Source: Acidimicrobiales bacterium (GTDB lineage Bacteria > Actinomycetota > Acidimicrobiia > Acidimicrobiales > Poriferisodaliceae). Taken from it: 14,240 bases of DNA. The translations under genes and the position numbers were made by a program. The stretch is from NCBI GenBank assembly GCA_020631315.1, contig JAHDHM010000054.1, forward strand, positions 1 through 14,240. Direction: 5' to 3'. Below are positions 1 through 6,061 of this stretch, piece by piece. The notes under the pieces are model-generated. The model was not told the DNA's origin, ran no database searches, and saw only the letters and a program-made list of their open reading frames with translations. Positions within the stretch are counted from its first letter, which is position 1, and the number at the start of each line of letters is the position of its first letter.

Positions 1-462
1 GACCTCCCCGCAGCCGACATCGACCTGTTGTCCGAGGCCCCCGAGCGACTCGAACGCGAGCTCGCCCACGTCTACGGCGGCGTGCAGCAGCTGCTGCACG
101 CCGATCTGCATCCCTGGAACGTCAAGTGGTCCGGCGATCGCCTGGCGGTCTTCGACTTCGACGACTGTGGCATCGCGCCGCCGATCACCGACCTGTCGAT
201 CTCCTGCTACTACCTGCGCGACCGGCTCGAGCTCCGGTCCGCCGTGCTCGACGGCTACCGAGACGTGACGGGCACGAGCGTCGGCGACGACGTCGACTTC
301 CAGATGCTCATCGCGGCCAGAGGCGTGCTCCTGCTCAACACGCTGCTCGGCTGGGTGACCGCCGGCTCCGAGGACCGAACGCTCCGGTTCGCCCGCGACA
401 CAGCGGCGAAGCTGCGACACCTCGAGGCCACGGGACTGTTCCTGCACGAACCGCCGACGTGA
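1..462 (+). CDS. Phosphotransferase (APH / RdoA-like kinase fold), 3' part only
   Basis: The reading frame is open from the left edge to the TGA at 460-462, so the N-terminal kinase lobe lies outside the window. The visible part carries the catalytic loop LLHADLHPWNVKW (HxDxxxxN pattern: His and Asp of the Brenner-type motif, Asn for Mg) followed by FDFDDCG, whose Asp is the usual metal-binding DFD/DFG equivalent, and then helices ending in FLHEPPT. This arrangement is that of the aminoglycoside phosphotransferase / homoserine kinase II / SrkA (RdoA) superfamily, which phosphorylates small molecules or proteins at a hydroxyl. The substrate cannot be told from this fragment. The gene stands about 70 bp ahead of the next gene on the same strand. 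Family call is good; specific function is unknown. Confidence 0.85.
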   Translation, partial: DLPAADIDLLSEAPERLERELAHVYGGVQQLLHADLHPWNVKWSGDRLAVFDFDDCGIAPPITDLSISCYYLRDRLELRSAVLDGYRDVTGTSVGDDVDFQMLIAARGVLLLNTLLGWVTAGSEDRTLRFARDTAAKLRHLEATGLFLHEPPT

Positions 463-506
463 ACACCGCCGGGCCGGGCGACACCCTCCGGCTGTTCAGC
501 TGTCTC

Positions 507-522
507 CGTCGACGGGTCGACG
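507..522. repeat. Inverted repeat CGTCGAC-GG-GTCGACG
   Basis: Two perfectly complementary 7-base arms are separated by GG. It sits 13 bp before the ATG of the DinB-like gene, in the 73-bp gap after the phosphotransferase. It could be an operator or a weak hairpin. There is no T tract after it, so it is a poor intrinsic terminator. GTCGAC is common in DNA of this composition, so chance is possible. Confidence 0.3.
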
Positions 523-535
523 ACACAATGGGCCG

Positions 536-1114
536 ATGTTGCCGTCGCCCAACGAGGTCTTCGTCCGCTACTTCGAGCAGGCCCACGCCGCCGTGCTGTG
601 GAAGCTCGACGGCGTCGACGAGTACGACATGAGACGGCCGCTGACACCGACGGGCACCAACCTGCTCGGCATCGTGAAACACCTGGCCTGGGTGGAGCTC
701 GGCTACTTCGGCGACGTGTTCGGTCGGCCGCTCGACGTCGGCTCGCCGCCCGACCGTGGTGCGTGGAACTCCGACATGTTCGCGACGGCCGACGAGTCGG
801 TGGACCAGATCGTCGAGCTCTTCCGCACCGCGGGCCGCCACACCATCGAGGCGCTCACGTCACTCCCGCTCGACACCCCCGGCAACGTGCCGTGGTGGGG
901 CGAGAACGGAGCGGTCACGCTCCACCTGATCGCCGTCCACATGGTCACCGAGGTGAACCGCCACCTCGGCCAGCTCGACATCCTCCGCGAGTCGCTCGAC
1001 GGCGGCGCCGGACACCGAGCCGACGTCGACAACCTGCCGCCGATGAGCGCCGACGAGTGGGCTCGGTATCGCGACCTGGTCGAGCAGGCCGCCAGGGATG
1101 CGACCTCGGGATGA
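536..1114 (+). CDS. DinB / DUF664 family protein (putative thiol-dependent transferase)
   Basis: This 192-aa protein has the four-helix DinB/YfiT-like layout. Helix 2 carries GIVKHLAWVE (H49) and the later helix carries HMVTEVNRHLGQLD (H135, H143), the candidate metal ligands; a segment rich in Trp (GNVPWWGENG, about 116-125) lies between them. In actinobacteria, relatives of this fold include mycothiol- and bacillithiol-dependent S-transferases and detoxifying enzymes, but most DUF664 members are uncharacterised, so no substrate is assigned. The start at 536 gives the full conserved N-terminus, though the ribosome-binding site is weak. The TGA at 1112-1114 overlaps the ATG of the MFS gene (ATGA), which implies translational coupling with that transporter and perhaps a shared resistance or detoxification role (inference). 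Confidence 0.85.
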   Translation: MLPSPNEVFVRYFEQAHAAVLWKLDGVDEYDMRRPLTPTGTNLLGIVKHLAWVELGYFGDVFGRPLDVGSPPDRGAWNSDMFATADESVDQIVELFRTAGRHTIEALTSLPLDTPGNVPWWGENGAVTLHLIAVHMVTEVNRHLGQLDILRESLDGGAGHRADVDNLPPMSADEWARYRDLVEQAARDATSG

Positions 1115-2271
1115 CGGACCCGGCCGGGCGACATGCCGATCGTCTCCTGACCATCGAGACGCTGCCGTTCTTCATCGGCGGCTTCCTGGGACCGTTCGGG
1201 ACGATGGTCGTCATCTCGATCTATCCGGAGCTGCGCGAGTCGTTCGACGCATCGACCGGCGCCGTCAACTGGTCGTTCTCCGGCTACATGTTCGCGATGG
1301 CGGGACTGCTGCTGGTCTCGGGGACGATCGGCGAGCGGTTCGGCCGGAAGCAGGTGACCCGCGTGACCTTCCTGGTCTACGCCGCGACCGCGCTGATGGC
1401 TGCGGTGGCGCCCAACCTGGCCACCTTCCTCGGCGCCCGCATCCTCATGGGCGGCGCCAACGCCTTCATCACACCGCTGCTGTTGGCCGGCCTGTCCGAG
1501 GTCATCGCCGAGCGCCGCTTCGGACGCGCCGTCGGTGTCTACTCCGCGTTCCAGGCGGCGGGCTCCGCGGTGTCGCCGTTCGCATCGGGGCTGATCGCCG
1601 AGGTCGACTGGCGGTGGACCTTCGTCCTCGTCGCCGTGGTCTCGACGGCACTGAGCTTCCGTCCGGCACCAGGTGAACCCCGGCCCGCGAGCGATGCTCC
1701 GCCCATTCGGCCGCTCTTCCGGCTCCCGATGATCCGGCTGTGGCTCGCGGCGTTCGCGGCGGCCGCGGGTCCGATCGGCCTGGCGGTGCTGGTCGGCATC
1801 CGGCTCCGCGACCAGCTCGACGTGTCGTCGTCTGCAGCGGGCACGGTGCTGCTCGTCTCCGGCCTGATCACGATGGCCACGAGCCCTCGATGGGGTGGTC
1901 TGATCGATCGCCTCGGCGGGCGGCGGAGTTCGCTGCTCGCCGGAGGCGGAGCCGTCGCCGCAGCGTCGGTGCTCGGACTGTTCGACGGTGTGGTCTCGTT
2001 CGTCCTGGCCTGGCTGCTGGCGGCCTCCGTGCTCGGCTTCCTCGCCGTGAACCTGCAGCGGCTCGCCGCCTTGGCCGTGCCCGAGAACCGTGGCGGTGCG
2101 CTCAGCTCGGTGCTGTCGTTCCGCTTCGTCGGGCACGCATCGGGACCATTGCTCTTCGTCCCGCTGCTGGACCGCTCAGCGGCCACCGCGTTCGCGGTCG
2201 CCGCCGCGCTGGGCATCATCACGATCGTCGTCTTCGTCCTCGCCGAAGACGACGCCCTCTTGGTGCAATGA
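1111..2271 (+). CDS. MFS transporter
   Basis: This 386-aa integral membrane protein has two homologous halves of hydrophobic helices. The loop after helix 2 reads GTIGERFGRKQV, a version of MFS motif A (GxLxDRxGRR) with Glu in place of the usual Asp, and the matching loop of the second half reads GGLIDRLGGRRS. A short polar linker rich in Pro and Arg (about residues 187-207) separates the halves. Length is at the low end for 12-TM drug:proton antiporters of the DHA1/DHA2 type. The ATG at 1111 overlaps the stop of the preceding DinB-like gene. The frame stays open far upstream, but that extension lies inside the DinB gene and has no membrane character. Efflux of a small molecule is likely; the substrate is not predictable. 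Confidence 0.9.
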   Translation: MTDPAGRHADRLLTIETLPFFIGGFLGPFGTMVVISIYPELRESFDASTGAVNWSFSGYMFAMAGLLLVSGTIGERFGRKQVTRVTFLVYAATALMAAVAPNLATFLGARILMGGANAFITPLLLAGLSEVIAERRFGRAVGVYSAFQAAGSAVSPFASGLIAEVDWRWTFVLVAVVSTALSFRPAPGEPRPASDAPPIRPLFRLPMIRLWLAAFAAAAGPIGLAVLVGIRLRDQLDVSSSAAGTVLLVSGLITMATSPRWGGLIDRLGGRRSSLLAGGGAVAAASVLGLFDGVVSFVLAWLLAASVLGFLAVNLQRLAALAVPENRGGALSSVLSFRFVGHASGPLLFVPLLDRSAATAFAVAAALGIITIVVFVLAEDDALLVQ

Positions 2272-2303
2272 GCAGAATCGAAACGAATCCTTACGAGACA
2301 GAG

Positions 2304-2319
2304 CGCAGTCGAGACTGCG
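2304..2319. repeat. Perfect inverted repeat in the MFS-CcdA intergenic region
   Basis: CGCAGTC and GACTGCG are perfectly complementary 7-base arms separated by GA; as RNA this folds as a 6-bp stem with a CGAG tetraloop. It lies in the 119-bp gap between the MFS stop (2271) and the CcdA start (2391). No T tract follows, so it is either a weak terminator, a transcript-end hairpin, or an operator for the ccdA operon. The rest of the gap shows no promoter I can defend. Confidence 0.35.
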
Positions 2320-2390
2320 GAATGCCGACCCCACACACTGGGTTCGAAGCGATCGTCCGGACACTTCCCTCGTAGGACCGCGGAGTCACC

Positions 2391-3371
2391 ATGATCGAAT
2401 TCAGTGCATTCGCCTTCAGCGTCGGCATGGTGGCGCTCATCAACCCGTGCGGCTTCGGCCTCCTCCCGGCCTACCTCGGGTTCTTCCTCGGCCAGGACGA
2501 CGAGTCGTCCAACACCTGGACATCGCTGAACCGGGCGCAGGGCATCGGCCTGGCGATGACGCTCGGCATGCTCGTCGTCTTCGGCTTCTTCGGCCTGATC
2601 CTCGGCGGTCTCCAGTCGGCGCTGGCCGAGGTCCTGCCGTACTTCAACATCGCGCTCGGCTTCGGCCTGGTCGTGCTCGGCATCGCCATGCTGCGCGGCT
2701 ACCAGCTGATGATCCGCCTCCCGAAGATGCAGCAGGGTGGCCAGAGCGGTTCGTTCGCGTCGATGTTCCTGTTCGGCATGTCGTACGCCACTGCATCGCT
2801 CACCTGCACGCTGGCGCTGTTCATCACCGCGGTGAACTCGAGCAACTTCTCCGGCGACGGTGGTTCGAGCTTCGGCGCCAGCCTCGGCGCCCTCGTCAGC
2901 TACGGCCTCGGGATGGGCCTGCTGGCGACGATGATCACGGTGCTCCTGGCCTTCGGCAAGCGGGGTCTCGTCAACCGGTTCAAGACGATCCTGCCGAAGA
3001 TCAACATCATCTCGGCGATCCTGATCCTCATCGTCGGACCGTTCTCGATCGTCTACGGCATCTGGGAGCTCCAGGTGCTCGACAAGTGGCCGCTCGGCGA
3101 CGGCATCTGGGGATGGGCCGACTCGATCATCCTCAGCGTCACCGATCTCCAGACCAGTGCCACCACCTGGTTCAGCACCGAAGTCACCGTCTTCGGGCAG
3201 ACGATGGAGCGCACCGGCCTGCTCGGTTGGCCGTTCGTGTTCGTGAACGTCGTGATCATCGTCGGCGGCTTCGTGTCCCGTCGTCGCCTGCGCGGCGACG
3301 ACGCCGATCAGATGACCGTCGACGAGGCTGCCGCCACCACCGATCCCGTCGGTACTGTCGAGCCTGCGTGA
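2391..3371 (+). CDS. ccdA: CcdA/DsbD-like thiol:disulfide electron carrier membrane protein
   Basis: This 326-aa membrane protein belongs to the CcdA/ScsB-DsbD transmembrane family, which carries electrons from cytoplasmic thioredoxin to thiol proteins outside the membrane. The first helix has the diagnostic ALINPCGFGLLPAYLG (C20), and the fourth has MSYATASLTCTLALF (C139); these two are the family's redox pair. I count about seven hydrophobic helices: roughly 5-33, 50-73, 82-102, 124-147, 161-190, 200-226, and one more near 285-303 that is absent from minimal six-helix CcdA. The tail is charged and rich in Asp/Ala. Both key cysteines here are ordinary TGC codons. The stop TGA (3369-3371) overlaps the ATG of the thioredoxin-like lipoprotein by one base, so the two are co-translated and are very probably reductant and client. 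Confidence 0.9.
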   Translation: MIEFSAFAFSVGMVALINPCGFGLLPAYLGFFLGQDDESSNTWTSLNRAQGIGLAMTLGMLVVFGFFGLILGGLQSALAEVLPYFNIALGFGLVVLGIAMLRGYQLMIRLPKMQQGGQSGSFASMFLFGMSYATASLTCTLALFITAVNSSNFSGDGGSSFGASLGALVSYGLGMGLLATMITVLLAFGKRGLVNRFKTILPKINIISAILILIVGPFSIVYGIWELQVLDKWPLGDGIWGWADSIILSVTDLQTSATTWFSTEVTVFGQTMERTGLLGWPFVFVNVVIIVGGFVSRRRLRGDDADQMTVDEAAATTDPVGTVEPA

Positions 3372-3874
3372 TGCGTCGTCTGGCCCTGCTCCTCGTCCTC
3401 GTCGGACTGATCGCCGCTGCGTGCGGTGGTGGCGGCGACAGCGAGAACGTGCTCGTCGCCGACCCGAGCGACGCCAACGAGCGCCTCGTCGGCGTCTTCG
3501 AGACGCTCGACGGAGAGACCATCGACCTCACCACCGTCCACGACCAGGACGTCGTCCTCTGGATGTGGGCGCCCTGGTGACCCTTCTGACGACGGGAAGC
3601 TTCCACGGTCGTGGATGCGCAGCGACAATTCGGTGACCAGGTCACCTTCATCGGCGTGCCGTCGTTGACCGATCGCCTCAGCGACATCGAGGGGTTCGTG
3701 GCCAACGCGAACGCCGGCGATTTCGCCCACATCCCCGACGTCGACGGCGTCATCTGGGATCAGTTCGGCGTGAGCAGCCAGAGCACGTACGTCTACATCA
3801 ACGACGACGGCACGTGGGAGCGTTCGGGCTACGGCTCGCTCCACGCCGACGTGCAGGAACTCATCGACCGCTGA
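3371..3874 (+). CDS. TlpA/MPT53 (DsbE/DsbF)-like thioredoxin-fold lipoprotein, probable selenoprotein with UxxU active site
   Basis: Read through two in-frame TGA codons (3578-3580 and 3587-3589), this is one 167-aa protein. Residues 1-18 are a lipoprotein signal peptide ending ...LIAAAC (lipid-anchored C18). The thioredoxin domain follows: VVLWMWAPW, then TGA-Pro-Phe-TGA, then RREASTVVDAQRQFGDQVTF and, further on, GVIWDQFGV and TYVYINDDGTW. From memory this parallels the mycobacterial secreted proteins MPT53/DsbF, whose active site is W-x-P-W-C-P-F-C. Both TGAs fall exactly on the two active-site cysteines, and nothing else in the frame is broken. A SECIS-like hairpin follows at the right distance. 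I therefore infer Sec at residues 70 and 73. The protein would act outside the membrane as a thiol-disulfide reductase or isomerase fed by the CcdA-like partner. The usual cis-Pro before the TYVYI strand is Ser (S138). The alternative is a pseudogene with two nonsense mutations. Standard gene finders would report 3371-3580 and 3611-3874 separately. Confidence 0.8.
3599..3618 (+). promoter_or_regulatory. Putative bacterial SECIS element (Sec insertion hairpin)
   Basis: The hairpin is GC-[T]-TCCAC, loop GGTC, GTGGA-[T]-GC: five closed pairs, a T:T mismatch, and two more G/C pairs. The GGTC tetraloop is the one I recall for the apical loop of E. coli fdhF SECIS. The loop begins 17 nt after the second TGA (3589) and 26 nt after the first (3580), both inside the spacing reported for bacterial SECIS elements (roughly 16-37 nt; fdhF about 18). 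It lies within the coding frame, as bacterial SECIS elements do, and would recruit SelB. Confidence 0.7.
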
Positions 3875-3901
3875 GTCGGCCCGACCGGTGCGGCCAATTA
3901 C

Positions 3902-3915
3902 TTGTCAGTTGACAA
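3902..3915. promoter_or_regulatory. Palindromic operator candidate TTGTCA-GT-TGACAA
   Basis: Perfect 6-base arms flank a 2-base centre, in an AT-richer patch of otherwise GC-rich DNA, 26 bp before the start of the CitE/Mcl-like gene. The right arm also contains TTGACA (3909-3914), a match to the -35 consensus, so a repressor bound here would block a promoter. The size and symmetry would suit a GntR-, MarR- or TetR-type dimer; no such regulator gene is in the window. Confidence 0.45.
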
Positions 3916-3940
3916 CCAACCGGTGGGTGCATGACGATCG

Positions 3941-4894
3941 ATGCTCGTGAGCAGCTACGAACGCGTCCGCCCGAACCGAGTCCGCAGGTCTGAACTGTCG
4001 ACGCCGGGTCACAGCCCGAAGATGATCGCCAAGGCCGCGGCCAGCCACGCGGACATGGTCTTCCTCGACCTCGAGGACGCGGTTGCGCCATCGGCCAAGG
4101 TCGGTGCTCGCAAGAACATCATCGCCGGGCTCAACGAGCTCGACTGGGGCAACAAGATCCGGTCGTTCCGCTGCAACAGCGTGGACACGCAGTGGTGTGC
4201 CGATGACATCTCCGAGATCGTCACGGGCGCCGGCGCCAACGTCGACGTGATCATGGTCCCGAAGATCAAGGGCCCGCGCGAGGTCTGGTTCGTCGACGAT
4301 CTGCTGACCCAGCTCGAGCTGAAGCTCGGCCTCGAGGTCGGCCGGATCGGCATCGAGTGCCTCGTCGAGGAAGTCGAGGCAGTACAGACGGTCGATGAGA
4401 TCGCTCGTTGCTCGCCGCGTCTCGAAGCGCTCGTGCTCGGCGTCGGTGACCTGTCGGCCAGCCAGGGCATGCGCCTCGGCCACATCGGCGTGACCGACGG
4501 CGACGAGGCCGTGCGCTACCCCGGCGACATCTGGCACTACTCCCGCACCCGGCTCATCATCGCCTGCCGCGCCGCCGGCATCGACGCCATCGACGGGCCC
4601 TACGCGAACTTCGCCAACCCGGCCGGCTACGAGAAGTCCGCAGCGACGTTCTCGATGCTCGGCGGTGTCGGCAAGTGGGCGATCCATCCGAGCCAGGTCG
4701 CGCTGGCCAACAAGGTGTTCGCCCCCACCGAGACCGAGATCGCCAACGCCGTCGGGGCCATCGAGGCCGTCGCTGCGGCGGAGGCAGCGGGTGAGGGAGC
4801 GGCGAACTACAACGGCATGATGATCGACGCCGCCACCACGCGCCTGTTCCAGGTGACCATCGACCGGGCTCGCCAGTGCGGGCTCATCGACTGA
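3941..4894 (+). CDS. HpcH/HpaI aldolase / citrate lyase family, malyl-CoA lyase-like
   Basis: This 317-aa TIM-barrel enzyme matches the CitE-like subgroup that cleaves or forms (S)-malyl-CoA and beta-methylmalyl-CoA. Visible signatures are RSELSTPGHSP near residue 16-26, MVFLDLEDAVAP (39-50), FRCNSVDT with R77, IMVPKIKGPREV (104-115), the Mg ligands E139 in GRIGIEC and D170 in LGVGDLSAS, IDGPYANFANPAGY (217-230), and KWAIHPSQVALAN (245-257), which closes the active site in the Mcl/CitE group. Length is typical of Mcl. The in-frame GTG six bases downstream (3947) is an alternative start; neither has a good ribosome-binding site. The preceding palindrome suggests separate transcription from the redox operon. 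The role could be glyoxylate/propionyl-CoA assimilation or acid catabolism; family certain, exact substrate not. Confidence 0.88.
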   Translation: MLVSSYERVRPNRVRRSELSTPGHSPKMIAKAAASHADMVFLDLEDAVAPSAKVGARKNIIAGLNELDWGNKIRSFRCNSVDTQWCADDISEIVTGAGANVDVIMVPKIKGPREVWFVDDLLTQLELKLGLEVGRIGIECLVEEVEAVQTVDEIARCSPRLEALVLGVGDLSASQGMRLGHIGVTDGDEAVRYPGDIWHYSRTRLIIACRAAGIDAIDGPYANFANPAGYEKSAATFSMLGGVGKWAIHPSQVALANKVFAPTETEIANAVGAIEAVAAAEAAGEGAANYNGMMIDAATTRLFQVTIDRARQCGLID

Positions 4895-4929
4895 CGCCGC
4901 GACGGACATCGACCGTGCAAGGCGATACG

Positions 4930-5070
4930 TCAGTCTTCTGCGGGCCCGTTGATGTCGAATGGCGAGCCCTCGGTGTCACCGCGCCCCGGCGGGTTCGATG
5001 ACGTCTCGTCGTCGGGTTCGTCGTTGATGTCGAACGGCTGATCGTTTTCGGAGGCTTGCTGCTTGCTCAT
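4930..5070 (-). CDS. Small acidic protein with two PFDIN motifs (hypothetical)
   Basis: This 46-aa reading frame starts at the ATG complementary to 5068-5070 and ends at TGA (4930-4932). It is acidic and has no hydrophobic segment, so it is probably a soluble, disordered peptide. Two near-identical motifs, QPFDINDEPDD and SPFDINGPAED, are spaced 25 codons apart; at DNA level the repeats are 4948-4963 and 5023-5038, 15 of 16 bases identical. A full GTTT-N16-GGGTAG promoter lies just upstream, with its expected start point only a few bases before the ATG, so the message would be nearly leaderless; there is no clear Shine-Dalgarno. I do not recognise the family. The promoter and the internal repeat argue that it is real and sigma-F-controlled. 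Confidence 0.6.
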   Translation of the reverse strand: MSKQQASENDQPFDINDEPDDETSSNPPGRGDTEGSPFDINGPAED

Positions 5071-5079
5071 GGCGTGGAG

Positions 5080-5105
5080 CTACCCACCGAGGATCTCGGC
5101 GAAAC
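5080..5105 (-). promoter_or_regulatory. Sigma-F/B-type promoter for the 46-aa acidic gene
   Basis: On the minus strand GTTT (5105-5102), a 16-bp spacer, and GGGTAG (5085-5080) match the actinobacterial sigma-F/sigma-B consensus GTTT-N15-17-GGGTA. It lies in the gap after the transporter stop (5111). The predicted transcription start falls about 3-5 bases ahead of the ATG at 5070. Confidence 0.7.
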
Positions 5106-5110
5106 CTCCG

Positions 5111-6001
5111 TCATCGGCGCCGGCCGCCTTCTCCGAGCCAGAGGCGATTCCGCGGCCGCTGTCGATCGGCGTGCTGACGGATCTCGCTCGGACCGATCTG
5201 CATGAACCTGACGACGGTGACGAATCCGAGGCCCCCGACGAGGTTGCCGAGAACCACGAAGCTGGAGAACAGCGCCCAGTCGAGCGCGCTGAACCCGACG
5301 TCGCCGATCAACAACCCGGCGAACATCTTGATCGAGATCACCACCACGTGATTCATGTGGGTGGCGCCCAGAAGAAAGCCGAACGCACCAACTGCCACGA
5401 GGGCGCCGAACTCGGAGCGCGAGTTGCGGATCATCCACGTCATCAACGTGATGGCCGCGCCGGCGAACACCGCGAGGACGAACGACTCGAACGAGAAGCC
5501 TCGGTCGAAGATCTTCCCGGCTGTCTCCGTTGCCCGGACGTGCAGTGCCGGATACGCGCTCACCAGCATCGCCGCGACGATGAAGCCGCCGATGAGGTTG
5601 GTCACGTAGGTGCCGACCCAGAGCCTGAGCAGTTGACGCGCTGAGGCCCCACCAGTGACGACGGTCGCAACCGGCACGAGGAAGTTCTCCGTGAACAGCT
5701 CAGAGCGGCCCAAGTGCAATGCGAAGAACCCGATCGTGAACGCAAGGCCACCGAGCAATTCGGACCCGGTGCGATCGTGCACGAAGAGCAGCGCCAGCAC
5801 GCCGAACCCGACATCGAATCCGGCCATCAGCCCGGTCGACGCGAGGTTCCACTTCGACCGTGAGAGCCGATACGAACCTTCCCTGACACTGGCGTCGAAG
5901 CTGTCGAGCAGCTCGGGTTCGACGGCTCCGTCCTCCGCCGGCCGGTCGCCGATGATCGCGCCGTCGTGCTGTTCGAACAGCTGGAGGTCGTCGACTGCCA
6001 T
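5111..6001 (-). CDS. Formate/nitrite transporter (FNT) family channel
   Basis: This 296-aa protein has the six-helix FNT fold. Recognisable segments are a first helix with GLMAGFDVGFGVL, then AFTIGFFALHLGRSELFTENFLVP (the LFTEN-type loop after helix 2/3), GTYVTNLIGGFIVAAML, the cytoplasmic-side helix with LMTWMIRNSRSEFGA, GATHMNHVVV (central His), and ALFSSFVVLGNLVGG. About 60 hydrophilic residues precede helix 1, as in YfdC-like members. I chose the ATG at 6001 because GAGGCGG lies 5 bases upstream; an upstream ATG at 6049 adds 16 residues but has no ribosome-binding site. It follows the 51-aa membrane peptide gene on the same strand (gap 60 bp) and is probably in its operon. FNT channels pass small monovalent anions such as formate, nitrite, hydrosulfide or lactate; the ion here is not predictable. 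Confidence 0.88.
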   Translation of the reverse strand: MAVDDLQLFEQHDGAIIGDRPAEDGAVEPELLDSFDASVREGSYRLSRSKWNLASTGLMAGFDVGFGVLALLFVHDRTGSELLGGLAFTIGFFALHLGRSELFTENFLVPVATVVTGGASARQLLRLWVGTYVTNLIGGFIVAAMLVSAYPALHVRATETAGKIFDRGFSFESFVLAVFAGAAITLMTWMIRNSRSEFGALVAVGAFGFLLGATHMNHVVVISIKMFAGLLIGDVGFSALDWALFSSFVVLGNLVGGLGFVTVVRFMQIGPSEIRQHADRQRPRNRLWLGEGGRRR

Positions 6002-6061
6002 GTCAGCCGCCTCGAGCGCCGCAACGGGTTGGTGATGCGACGGCCGCATCAGCCAGAGGCG

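Noticed and set aside
703..2136. Long minus-strand open frame (477 codons) opposite the DinB and MFS genes.
   Set aside because: Its product is a low-complexity Arg/Gln/Glu-rich string with no fold, the typical shadow of a GC-rich gene on the other strand.
3578..3589. TGA read as Trp or Cys through a general genetic code change.
   Set aside because: DinB, MFS, CcdA, the Mcl-like, Rossmann and ALS-like genes all end at TGA where their families end, so TGA is a normal stop in this genome.
3371..3874. Reading the thioredoxin-like gene as a pseudogene, or as two separate short genes (3371-3580 and 3611-3874).
   Set aside because: Both pieces are in the same frame. The only interruptions are two TGAs at the exact active-site positions, a SECIS-like hairpin follows, and the upstream partner gene is intact. 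A start at 3611 would lack the active site and the first half of the fold.
3879..3895. GGCC...GGCC around the end of the UxxU protein gene as a terminator.
   Set aside because: The arms are only four bases, the inner part does not extend the stem, and no T tract follows.
3905..4909. Minus-strand 334-codon open frame opposite the Mcl-like gene.
   Set aside because: It is a shadow: the plus strand encodes a clear, full-length CitE/Mcl family enzyme, and the minus-strand product has no recognisable motif.
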